Assembly (NCBI GenBank): GCA_037013685.1
Contig: CM072886.1
Span: forward strand, 63,914,933-63,978,932
DNA length: 64,000 nucleotides
Direction: 5' to 3'
From: Acridotheres tristis
Lineage: Eukaryota > Chordata > Aves > Passeriformes > Sturnidae
The position numbers and the translations under genes were made by a program. Each line of letters opens with the position of its first letter. Within the stretch, counting starts at the first letter, position 1. Positions 33,463 through 45,317 of this stretch are shown one piece after another. The notes under the pieces are model-generated. The model was not told where the DNA came from. It worked only from the letters and a program-made list of their open reading frames with translations, and ran no database searches.

Positions 33463-36400
33463 CTGAGTCATGACTTTTAAAACAAATGCAAAAAAGACTG
33501 TATGATCCAACTGCAGAACTACCATAGCATTTTGCCATAAACAACAGTGTGTGTCAGCTATAACCAGCACCTCATGACTTTATTTCTCCCCTTCTGTATA
33601 TTGGGTTTATCAAATAAACCAACATACCAGAAAGTGTAGTTTTGTCCCAGGGAAAATTCAGAAAAATATTACTTTTTCACAGAAAGCATTAAGGTAAAGA
33701 TAACACTTTATGAAAGAGAAGAAGAGACAGAGATGGCAGGGGATAAATGCTTTAAATAGCCTGGGATGTGCATTATCATCCCAAATTAAAAATCTGTTCT
33801 TAACAGATGGCAATAAATGTGGTGTGCAGGAAGTTTTGAAAAATGCTGATACAATGGCAAAGCAGAAAGATATCTGACAAAACAGGAATGACCCCAGGAC
33901 ATCCACAAAAATACTGGAAGGCACTGCCTTCCAGGAATACAAAACTACTGACTTCACATTATTCACCATTTCCCAAATTGAGGAAACTAGACATCTTTGT
34001 AAGTTAATTAAAAAGTAGGGTAAAGTGTAGCTCAATATGGGGAAAAAGAATTTATCATATTTTTCTTTAAACAGTTGCTTGAGCAACTGATTTCAGATTC
34101 AGATTTTTGCCGGGGTGCTGTTCTTAAAAAGACAGTTTGTCTGAGAAGTGATGCTGCTTATGAAAGTTAAAATAAATTTTGCCATGGCCTACTCACTCTA
34201 CTTTTGTTCACCTCTTTTCTCCCGTTCCGTCATGGTTACCAGAGTTTTGTCCTTGAAAACCAGGAGCAGGGAAGAGCCACCTCGTGGGCAGCAATACTGA
34301 GCACTGCTGCTCTGGAAACAAGTTTGCTGCCACCAGGTCTGAAGAGCAGCCACCAGCAGCACTGCACTGCTCAGATGTAGAGACAGCCACAAGAGAGATA
34401 GGTCAGCCCTTCTGATTTGATTTAATTTAATTTAATCAGCCTTTAATTTCATGCCTTTTCTTACTGGTGGAGGTTTGGAGGAAGGAAAAACATTGCTTCA
34501 GAGCCTGAACCTCTCTCACAGGGCAAAGGCACACAATCCCAAAGGCAACATCCCCTCTAAGCCCTTCCCTTCAGTTTTTTTGCCATTACAATTCCAGAGT
34601 GAGCTGTTCTACATGTGTTGACTCCAAGAGGCAGCCCCTTCCCTTTCCTCCTTGTGTCCCCACCACAGATTATGAAGGGAAATACAGGCAGCTTACACAG
34701 CGTGAGCCACTGCACCCACATTTCTGTAACATGCACACTTAAACCAACATTAGGCTGGAAATCTTGCAGCATAAAAGGCTGCCTGATTTGCCTTGACCTT
34801 CCAAATGCCATACTTGTGATTCCAGGATGAAACCTAGCTACCAACAGGCTAATCTCCACCAGCCCCCTGAAACAGCCTGTGCTTCCCTTTCAGCACTTCT
34901 CTCTAGGCAAAGGGACAAATTCTTTACACTCCTATGCCACCAACTGATGCGAGCTTTTCTCCTGCACTTTACAAGCTGAGGCACAGGAGTTTGCTCTTTA
35001 GAAATCTGCCTGAACTGTTCCTATCCTTGGGAATATTATTCTGCAAGACATGATTGAAATCAACAGTAACTTTTGCTGGGCACTGGAGACATGTATTTAC
35101 GTTTGGGAGACATGCAGGGCTTGAGGTGGGTCACGTATGAGTGGGCTGCAGGAGACTTACAATGGGCAAGATTGTTGAGCTTGACCTCAGAACTTGGAAA
35201 GAAAGAATTAAACCTCAGGAAAAAGCAAGAAGCTTATTTAAAACAAAGTGTTCTGATTTAAGGCAAAGCATGACAGCTTCTTGAGCTGTTAGGCTGCTGA
35301 GTGCTAAACTGCACCTCCTATGTTTAATCATTTGATGGACAGTAAGGAAAAGGTCTAAGTTCTAGTAGTTTCCTCTGATATGTTTTGGAGGGAACTTTTT
35401 GAGCTGTTTTTGACCCATAAACTAATTATAATGTACATGGGAGAGTTGCAGTCCTGGTTGAGAGGAGGTGAATTCTAGAGGGCAGTTCAGGAAACACATG
35501 CTTTTCCCAGTGGGAGTAAGCTGGACCTGTGGGGACATGCTGGGTGCCAAGACAGACAACGAGAGAGCTGCTCTGCAGGAACTGCCAGTGCCCACCCCAG
35601 CACCCATTTAGGGTTATGCCAATTTCCACCCTAGCTGTGTGCTGGCACCAGAGTTTGCATCTCAACATGTGCTTTAGGTGTGGTCAGATGAATTTGCTCA
35701 TAGGTGAAAGGAGGGGATAGGCTCAGGTGGTCTAGCTGGATCTTCCTTAAAAAAAAACCCCAGTGCTATTGGCAACTCAGCATCTGGAAATGTCAAGAAA
35801 AGTCTGTTACTGCTGGGCTGAAGTTTCGTTAGTTACATGCATGAGTTATCACAGACATTACCTGATGTTGGTATTTAGAGAGAAAAACAAATCTTCCTTA
35901 AATTACTCTCATCTAATTCTGTTCTTCAAGGAGCTGCACTCTTTGAAGCCTCTAATACCAATGTCTGATAGTTGAAAAGGTAAAGGAGAACCAAGTGAGG
36001 GAGCACAAGCTCATTTAGTAGCTGTGCTTTTTCAACAAGTCATATTGAAGACATACCTATCCTTATCCCATCATCACTAAGTGCTGTTTCAGCGAGAAGC
36101 AAACAGGTTGTGAAGAAAAGGATTATTCCTTTCAGTACTTAAATTCCAATGACTGTGAATTACATATAGACCAAAGCCTGCTTTAAGTTATATCTTTTCA
36201 AGTTAACTATAATATCTGAATGGAGGCTAGAGGACAAGAGTAACTTTTCAGAAATTCTGCAATTAAGATGTTTTTGTGGTTGCTGCAATGGTGTTGCAAC
36301 ACTTGCCCTTGAGCAGGTTTTCAAAAGAGGAAGGTTTTGATGGTGAGATTACAACAAATTTGTGAGCATGAGATTCAAAAACAGTCACAGGAAAATCCCT

Positions 36401-39400
36401 ATTTTTTTAATACTTTATTCCTATGAGAAGTTCTTGCTCAATCAGGAAGTCTCATTAAACTAATGGAGAATATGAACAAAAGAATGAGGATTAGTTATAT
36501 GAGTAATGATGAAGACATAGGTACAAAATACCTTTTTTCTCTACAGCATGGCTTATTCAACCAGCATCACTGTCTGGAACCATATTAAAAAAAAACCAAC
36601 TTGTGTGTCTCTGTTTGTCTGACTTTTGAAGGGTGGGGACTAAGCTAAGGAAAATTAACAATTATCCCAGGCAGAACATGACGTGTGTGTTGCAGGGAAG
36701 GTTGTTCCAAGAGCCCGTCTGCAAATGACAATGGGATGGAGTGATACCAAAATGATTTTGAATTATTAAGTTGCTGTGGTGAAAAGTTCATTGCAAGCTA
36801 AAGCATCTGAAAAAACCCACAGGTTTGTCTGTCCAAGCAACTGGCCACGTAAAAACTTAAAATGTTAAAATAAGGTAATGGCTAACGTGGTAGATTAATA
36901 TACTAGTAGTGCTACTCAGAATTTTCTGGTTTTTCTTGTTTATCTCACACTCATATCCAAGAGGTGTTAATGAGGTGTTCTTTGACAGCTAACAACTCTA
37001 TTTGAGAAGTAAGGCTACTGCGTCAGACAAACTGCAGTGAAGGACAACTCCCATCTCCCTTGAGATCCTACTGCCACTACCGGAGACATACCTGTGGCCA
37101 TTTGTCTTATTTTTCTTATTTTTCTGTCTACCATTCAGCTCCCAAATGAGGAGTTGAGGTCAAGATGATAAAGATATACTTTCGAGGTCTAGGAGTGGTT
37201 TAACACTCCACCCACAAACAAAGTATCCACCATTTTCATTCCTTTGCGATAATAGACAAAATTTATGGCTGTATCAACAACTTTCTTCCTGCCTAGATAG
37301 AGCTGAGGTGAGTCTGATTCTTTGAGTTTAGGCAGACACAATAAGCAACTGTATCAAAACCACTTGGAATTGCGGCTGGCACACAGCTATCTGGATCCTT
37401 GGAAAATTCACAAGCTAGAACGCAACATCATCTTCCATTGATTCCCAATTTTAGTGTTGGATTAGCAAAATACAAAAAATACATTGAAAGATTGAAGGTT
37501 TAGGCTGCTCATGTTCTCAAATGTGATGGAAGGCAGCCCTGTGCTTTCAGATCATGAGTGGTCTGGGCTTGTGGGCTTGCACACTGCGGGCTGCCTGCTC
37601 TAGTAACCAACTGCCTGATATTCACACTGATGCAGAAGTCTGTCAGGTTTGCAGCAGGCAGTGACAGCATGTTGTGCATTCCATGTCCCTTTTGAGCTGG
37701 CACACGAGTGGCTGTGACACAGTGCTCCTTTCCCACCCCCTTCCCCTGGGACACAGGACACACGTTTTGGGGAAGAGAGAGGAGCCACACATTAGTGTCT
37801 TTTCTCGCATGGAAGCTCGGAAGGGCTGCTCCAGCATGTCAGGATGGGCTGCAGCCTTGTTCAGTAGCCAGGACAGACCTGGGCACAGGGAAGGGAGTGA
37901 ATGGGTGATGGCTGTGACAGCCAGTTGTTACAGGCAAACTTTCTCTTGCAGCTCTTAGCCTGAGGGGATTGCTAAGCGTTTAGCAGCTCTTATATTTCCA
38001 TTGGTAATACTCACTGAATTGCTGCCTTAGCCGAATGATCACCCAGTAGCTTAGTGTGTTCCCACACCTCCCTGCAATGAGTGCATCTGAGGAGATACGA
38101 GTGCTGGGATGACGTTATTGATGCTGGGCTTAGAGTGAGGTGGGAAAACCAGCGTCTGGGTGGGAATGTTCTCATGCAAGGGGTTTATTGCGGTATTCAG
38201 GAACAAAGATCCGGGATGAGTGCTAGACCCTGCTGTCTCTTACACTTGTCATCAGGGAAGGAAAACTGCAGGAAAGGAGAGCATTGGAAAACTGGTCCCC
38301 ACAGCAGCAGAGGCTTTGCACATATCCTATTAAAGCAGGTAGGAGACAATGCCTCCGATTGCCAAGAAGATGTCAAGAGGGACTCCAGGAAGGGTTATTT
38401 TGGCAACAAAGAGCTTCTGGTGCTCAGGGATCTTGCACACAGTCACCCTTAGCAAAGAGAGCAGAGCCGACAGCACAACCACGTTCTGTTATTCCACAAG
38501 TGAGCCATCTCTGAAAAGCAGCTTAGTCCAGTGCATTAGACGAGGACTCAGGTGTCAGTGTACCAGTGCTGGCTTTGCCCATGGTCTGCTTTAGGACACT
38601 GGGAATATAATTTCACCCTTTTCTGTCTGCTGTGAATGGAAATAAAAGCACTGATCTCCCTTGTAAAAGCATGTTGGTGTCTCTGACTGAGAAGTGCTGT
38701 TTTTACTTCTTGTGACCTTTATTTTCCCACTTGAACAAGGCATATCCTGAGCGACTGTTTTCACCCGGCTTGGAAGAAGTAAGGAGGCTCAACAGCACGG
38801 CCTGAGGATGCACACCTCTCCCACGGCCATCAGAACCTACTTTCTGCTTTCTATGAGCAGAGAGAGGAAAGGTGTCCCAGTGCTGACACCACTGGCCTGG
38901 GACGTGGCCACTGACCTTCCCTGTGATGGTGCGTGCTTCTCCAGAGTCCTGGGGAAAGCCATTAAGGGCCAGACAGACACTTAGACCTACATACCTTGGA
39001 AATACTTTCCCTCAATTCTCCCATGCTTCTCTTTCTTATCTGAAAGGTGACTTTCAAGAATTTTCTGTCATGCAGGAGTCATGTGCAAGATAAGCGGCCC
39101 GAGATAAATACCAAAGATAAGTTAAGGCTGTTATTTGAAAACCAGCTGAATAGGATTGAAAGTCTTTAGCCTTTAAGGGGGTAAGAAAAAGTCCTGGTCT
39201 TCATTACATGACTCTAGGCAATAAGCATGCTATTTTAAGATTTGAGGACAAGTGTGTTTTTATCTTTTATCTGAACTGAGATTATAATGGCTGATACTGA
39301 TGCTACAAATAACTGTTTGGTTTGGTTCTTTCATGGTATGCTACCCATCCAAACTGGCCCTTAAATGACTCCTCTGCTTGCCTGGAGGCCTGCAACTTTC

Positions 39401-41045
39401 TGTTCTAACAGCTGGGCCACGTCCTGACATCATCATCTCCCTCTGATGGGCCTGAAAACTTAAAGGAAGTGGCTTGGTCTAACTTGGACAGGAGTTTTTT
39501 GTTAGAGCCTGGAACTGAGTCCCAGACTGACATCTGAGAGGGATGACTTCTCACCCCAGAGTTGTCCAGCACTCTTGGATCTGACTTGGATACATTCAGG
39601 TGAGTGTCTGACTGAGTGTTATCCTTGTAAGTTTGGGTTCAAAATCTGTGCAACCACAGCCTCTGAGCACATCTGTCAGAGCCACATGGCCACTTTTGGA
39701 CAGGCAATCTAATGTGATGGCAAGGGAAAAAAAAAAGGAAGAGGAAAAAAGGACTTATGCGCTCTGGAACTGTTACATCTTTCAGATGCAAAAAGAGCAA
39801 CCACAAGAAAATGTTATGCCCATACTGGACAACATACAGTGGTTATCATGGAAACAGCAATGAAATATGTAGGCTATGTGAGCTACACAGTGCAGCACAA
39901 CAAATGTCAACCACCTAAAGCCTTCTGACTGTGGAGAACATATCTGGTACCAGATTTGTGGCTTCTGAGGCAATGGACTGTAGTAACATCACAGCAACTG
40001 GCTCCCTGGAAAAGTGATCTAGCTACAAATAATATATGCTCATAATTATACTATAAATATCTCAATCAGTAATCACTTGTGCTTCTTGTGCAGGCCACCT
40101 GTAAAATACAGTTATCAGAAGAGCAAGCACTATGCTCATAAAGTTATGTGATATTTTGAAAGTTAAAGAAAACATGCTCTGCCTCTCTTACTGCTCCCTA
40201 TGTTTATTTCCCACAAGTTACAGTAGGGAGAAAGTGGAAAGAAAGTAAAAGACAGGAGAAAAAAATGACCTGTGCTTCCATTCCTCATATCCTTTCTCTG
40301 GGCTGATATCTCTGCTTTGTGCTGCTGGGAAGCTCTAGGCAGTCCAAAGCAGTGGAGTCCTACCAGGTGCTTCTAAAAGCAATATGTGTGAGGGTGAAAT
40401 CCTGTTCATCTTCCAACCCTTTCCCAATCATGAAAACAAGGTGAAAGTAATAGTAAATGCATACAGTAAAGATGAAAATACTGGTTCTGATTCTGCTTCT
40501 CTGCATAAATTCTGGACCTTGTACAATGGAGTTTAGGCAGTAGTTATGAGTTATTTTGCAATTGCTATGGGAGAGCTGCTGTGTGTGGTCCGATAGAAAA
40601 GCATGTGAAGACTAGAAGTTCACTCCAGCCTGAATTCAGATTTTCTGGGAGGAATTGACTTCAATTTGTTGAAAAATAAAATTTCCCACACCAAAACGAA
40701 CATCTTGTACAAAATTCTTCACTACAATGCTTGCATAGATTGCATATTTTAATCTTTATTACTTCTCTTTTCATAATCTCAGATTTTACAGGTGAATCAG
40801 CTGAAATGTCCAAGGATTTCTGTCTGAACTTAGATCCCCAGGCATCTTTCTCTCAGATGTGGAATGGTAATGCCCATTCTGGACAGCACAGACACCTCTC
40901 CCTCAATGCTCAAAAAAGGCCAGTAAGATTATTTCATAGATCAGCTTTATATAGAAATCTAATTTTTCATCTGGGTTTTGCCCAAATCAACTTCAGATAG
41001 TGTTTATGCATGTGTATGTGCATGTACACCTATGAAATAGAATTG

Positions 41046-41345
41046 TAAAATGGTTTGGGTTGGAAAAAGATCTTAAAGATTTTGGGGTTACAAACCCCTT
41101 TCCATGGGCAGGGACACTTTCCACTAGACCAGATTCCTCAATGCCCCATCCAACCTGGCCTCGAATATTTCCAGGGATGGGCCATTCACCACTTCTGTGG
41201 GCAGCCTGTTCCTTTGCCACACCACCACCACCACAGCAAAGAATTTCTTCCTTATATGTAATCTAAACCTACCCTTTTCAAATTTAAGGCCATTCCCCCC
41301 ATCCTATCACTGCATGCTCTTGCACGAAGTCCCTCTCCAGCTTTA
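41046..41345 (-). mobile_element. CR1 LINE 3' end next to GCNT2 exon 1
   Basis: The complement of a CR1 3' end runs from aaaatggtttgggttggaaa through ctgcatgctcttgcacg and ccctctccagcttt. It inserted about 60 bp beyond the GCNT2 exon 1 splice donor. A short CAC repeat (accaccaccaccac) lies inside it. Confidence 0.85.
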
Positions 41346-41408
41346 TCCATGTGTGAAACAAGCAGAAGTGTGTGTATCCACAGAAAATGCAAGTGAAAGC
41401 ATGCTCAC

Positions 41409-42302
41409 CTGGGATCCTGCAGGACATCACCCAGAAGTGCCTCTCAGGGCTGTTGGTGTCCTTGGGCTAGGCCAGCAGATGGAGAGCACACTGGTCCTGC
41501 AATGAACCCCATAAAGAGCCAGGTGACAGCCGTGTATGCAGAGCCAAAATAGATGGTCAGGTTTTGTGGCCAGGGGCATCTTGCACACAAATGTCCACAG
41601 CATGAAAGAAAAGGAAGAGTAAAATTGCTCCCTGTGCACGTATTTGATGCAGGTGGTGACGTGGGGAGGTGGCAGGACCCTGGGTGCAATGTTCTTGCCC
41701 TCAAGGTCTTTCAGCAGGTGGATGATCTCCCTGTTGTTCTTCAAGGACAGGTCCTGACCACAGGTGTTGAGTAGGTAGCACCAGGGCATGGCCAAGGGAA
41801 AGCAGGTCTCTCATGCAGTGGAGGTCAGTCCACAGGAAGAATGCTGCCCTAGACCACCCTCTTTGCCCAGGAAACGGGGCAGGTGCTGAGAAAGCAGCAC
41901 TGCCTGCTGGAAGGGAGATGGTCCTTGAATGACATCCACATGAGCACAGCAGACATTCTGGAGCGTGAACAGCTCCCTGAAGAAAAGCTCAAAGGTCTCA
42001 AACTCATCGTGCAATGTCACGACATAAGCGAGGGTGCAGGCGGCTCCTCGGCTGCAAGGGAGCAGGTGATGGGTGGTTCTGTGTGATGTACTCTGTGCAG
42101 TTGGGTTCTCTGAACGCTATTTTCCTCCAGAAGGACACCTTCTCTTCAGTAAGTGCTTTACAGGCTTCTGCTAAAATCAAACTCACTGAGAAGTTCAGCC
42201 TCCTAAGAGGTTTTTGTGTTTGCAAATTAACAGCTTAAAAAACAAATGAGAGTAAAACACTGTGACTCAGAAGAGCAAAAAAGCAATATCTGGGTGTTGC
42301 AT
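41409..42302 (-). pseudogene. GCNT2: GCNT2 exon 1 remnant (frameshifted)
   Basis: The exon is about 894 nt, near the expected 0.92 kb. Recognisable pieces in order are: AEACKALTEEKVSFW and NCTEYITQNH (about 42.18-42.07 kb); LAYVVTLHDEFETFE, then FTLQNVCCAHVD (42.03-41.93 kb); ADLHCMRDLL near 41.82 kb; YLLNTCGQDLSLKNN, then KNIAPRVLPPPH (41.78-41.66 kb); NLTIYFGSAY (about 41.56-41.53 kb); and PKDTNSPERHFWV (about 41.47-41.43 kb). These lie in different frames, showing indels near 42.05, 41.85, 41.80, 41.56 and 41.50 kb. TAG at 41469-41467 replaces the conserved Trp before SKDT. The splice donor CCCAGgtgagc at 41409/41408 is intact. The LAEAC start region resembles the B-type first exon most. 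Confidence 0.92.
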
Positions 42303-45237
42303 AAAGGAGCAATTCAGTGCTCCTCAGAAAAAGTCTCTCTTGAAATACAATATCAGACAGTACCAACAGCTTGTTTTGTTGGCTGTGCTCGCTTCCTGCT
42401 GGAGGACACATGGATCCATCTGATGCAGAGTGTGTAGCTGCTGCCCTTACTTTCAATATTAATAGTTGCACAGTCATCACTGATGTGGAGCAGCGTAAGT
42501 AAAGAACAACTTGCAGGTGGAAGCTACTCCACAGCACCCTGAAGATTAAGCAGACATATTGCATAATTATGTCTTGGCAATGAGCAGCTGGCACATATTT
42601 TAGAGAATGTCTCCAAATTCAGTTTATGGGTATTTTCTTAACTCCCTCCCCATTCTCCCTGCATGTATCATATAGCTGTTAAAATATCTGTGCATGTACC
42701 CTGTGACAGGAAAACTTCATATTTATCTCATACAATATGTGTGAAATACATCTGTATTTCATACAACTCCTTTTTTTTTTTGCTTGCAGGATTTTTTTTA
42801 CCACCCCAATGGGTCAGTCATCACTGCTTCTGAATTGTGAAAGACTTGTAACATGAAATAAATCTTACTTCAATATGTCTGTGACAATTACACTTCTAGA
42901 TCAAGCATATATATAAGCTATTGTGGCCTTTCTGCTCTTTGATATTCTGGATAAATATAATTTCTAGAAGGCAATTATCAGAAACCCAGTTCAATACATA
43001 CCATTTTCCAGCCAAAGAACAGAATGAAGAAGAACCACTCATCTATCTTCCACCTCTATATTTCTGTCTCCACTATTTTTCATTTCTCATGTAAGGCCAC
43101 CAACACACATATAAGAAGTAAAAGAATTCTTTTGCCCCTGTCTAGAGTTATGTCACAGCCATCAGGTTTTTTTCAGCAATATTTTCATTTGCAAATTTGA
43201 AATCTGACAAATAGTTTCTGCTAAGAGTCATGGATGACTTGTGATGAGCTTCAGGCTTACATCTATCATAAGGAACTGGATTAGCAAAACCTGCTATTTC
43301 AACTACTAAAACTAACCCTAGGCTTTCTGATGAGACATTTGTATTTCTAAGAACTATGTATGCATCTGATATAATATGCTTATGCAATGAGAGCTTGACA
43401 TAGCTCAGACTAAACTGAAATCCTTGCTAAGTCTCCTTGTTCCAGCTGTGAATCTGTTCATGTGGATCTCCTGCCATGACACAGCATGTTTGGGGCATGT
43501 AAACTTTTCCCAACACCATTTGTTCTAATGTGAAGCAATGCTGAGGCAAATCAGTTGATCTGAGAGTTTGCCAGTAAATGTTCTGGGTGTTCAGTACATT
43601 GTGCTACAGAGGGAGAAATACCATCACCTACCTTCCAGCTCCTGCTGACAAGCCACCTCAGGTACTGGCAGGTCCCTCCCAGAAGCTGCACTTCCCTCCC
43701 ATCCTGGCCCTAAACAACCTCCAGGATTCTCTGTTCAAACAGATTGCAGGCTGCTGGCCGTGGCTTCAGCCCATCAAATACAATCAAAAGATGTAATGAG
43801 GAGAGGAGCACTGGAGAAGCTTTGTAAGGGTTTATGGACAGAGTATCCCTAAAAGCAGTGCAGGACAGATCTGGCAGTCAAGCTTACCTGGAGACAGCAA
43901 GCAGCTGAGCCACTCCTCACTGGGCAGTCAGCAGGGACAGGCAGGGATAGCTGTCTCACACTGGAGGTCCGGGGCAATATTCTTCGTGTGCACCAGTGCT
44001 TTCAGGAGAGCTGCTCCAATGGAACTGAGGAGCTAGAATGGAGGTGGGCAAAGAACAGAGACTCACCCAATGCTGCTGCAGACAAACAATATAGCTTGTT
44101 AAAAGATGCACAGATCCTGAGCTGAGACCACTGCACAAGTCCAGCAAAGAAATGCACAGCAAACATGACCATGAGGGGAAACCATGTCCCAGCTCAGTCA
44201 CTGGTGAATGCTGTCCTAGGGAGCACAGACCTGCCCAGTGCTTCTAACTCATTCCCAATCTGATTGTTACACTGCATTATATCCAGGTACAAACTCCACT
44301 CCCCTGACACCTCAGAAAAGCAAATTGCCATGAAAGCTGGTGACTGTAAGGCCAGCAGCCTCTCGCTGTCCTCTGTGGATTCCACAGACTGTGGAGCTCA
44401 TAGCCTTCCCACCTCCTCACTGGGTCAGCTGGCAGCAACACCATCCTCCCTTTCTGCCATAGTCTTAACATGAGACCTCCATCCAGCTGGAGTTAGGAGG
44501 GTGTAGAAGGAGAAAAGCAGGGGAAAAGATGCCAGCATTCCTGCAGGAGTCAGGGTTTCATTGAGAGGGGTCTCAGCTGGGGGCAAAGAGCACAGGAAGG
44601 TTTTCTGAAGTACAAAGGCTGAGATCCTTCGAGGCATTTAGATGTCTTGGAAACTGTCAGATATTTTAAAACCGCAGTAGGCACTGTGTAATCTGCTACA
44701 CAGCTAGGAAAGCTGCTAGGATTTCAAAATATATGCATTATATATATATCTGTAAGGAAATTTTTAGTTGTTGAAGCCATGCATTACTAGCATGGTCCAT
44801 ATGAAACAAGTAAAGCTACATGCAGAAAATGAGTCTACTCTTCACTGAAGTGCAATGCAAGACTTAATTTTTCCTTGGTGTGCTTTGTTGTTGGTTTGGG
44901 CTTTTTTTTCCGCGCACAGACATTGCTGCAACACCTTTGCAGAAATCCAGATTCGCTGTGATCCTTCGGTACCAATGGCCTTGGGGGAAAGAAGGCTGCA
45001 TGGTGCTACTTCTTAATCCCAGGGCCTTGATTCTCTGGCACGGTTAATATTTAGATACCTGAAAACATACATGAAATGATTGCTGTGGGAAATCAAGCTG
45101 TCAGAATCTTCAGAGTTTTGAGGTTTGTTTGGGTTTGTCTTTTAGCACTAGTTCTGCCTTGTGCTGCTCTGCGTGAAATAGACCCATGCTTGAATTATGG
45201 GCAAAGATCATCAAGCCAAACTAACCCTTCCACCTCA

Positions 45238-45317
45238 GAAAAAAAAACCAAAAAAACCACCAACACACAAACCAAAAAAAACCCAAACCAAAGCCAGTCA
45301 AATAAACAAAAAAAAAG
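45238..45317. repeat. A-rich (CAAA-like) low-complexity tract
   Basis: About 80 nt of A with scattered C (aaaccaaaaaa-type units). The open frame through it is a composition effect. Confidence 0.85.

Larger units (their letters stand above)
31978..41408 (-). other. Former GCNT2 intron 1
   Basis: This 9.4-kb stretch lies between the two exon remnants. It contains CR1 copies at 32.6-33.45 and 41.05-41.35 kb and a TTGG repeat near 32.38 kb. The rest is unique AT-rich sequence without recognisable exons on either strand. Confidence 0.7.
26505..42302 (-). pseudogene. GCNT2: GCNT2 pseudogene (I-branching beta-1,6-GlcNAc transferase), three exon remnants
   Basis: GCNT2 is a Golgi type II glycosyltransferase (GT14) that adds beta-1,6-GlcNAc branches to poly-N-acetyllactosamine, making blood group I from i. 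The remnant has exon 1 (42302-41409), exon 2 (31977-31891) and a probable exon 3 (26711-26505). Exon order, strand and splice phase (1 base out, 2 bases in) agree with the vertebrate gene. The position beside TMEM14 and MAK is the orthologous one. Exon 1 has about five frameshifts and a nonsense codon, and exon 2 has a nonsense codon. Since exons 2 and 3 are common to all GCNT2 isoforms, this locus cannot make a full enzyme. It is a spliced-structure pseudogene, not a retrocopy. A working duplicate outside the window cannot be excluded. Confidence 0.88.
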
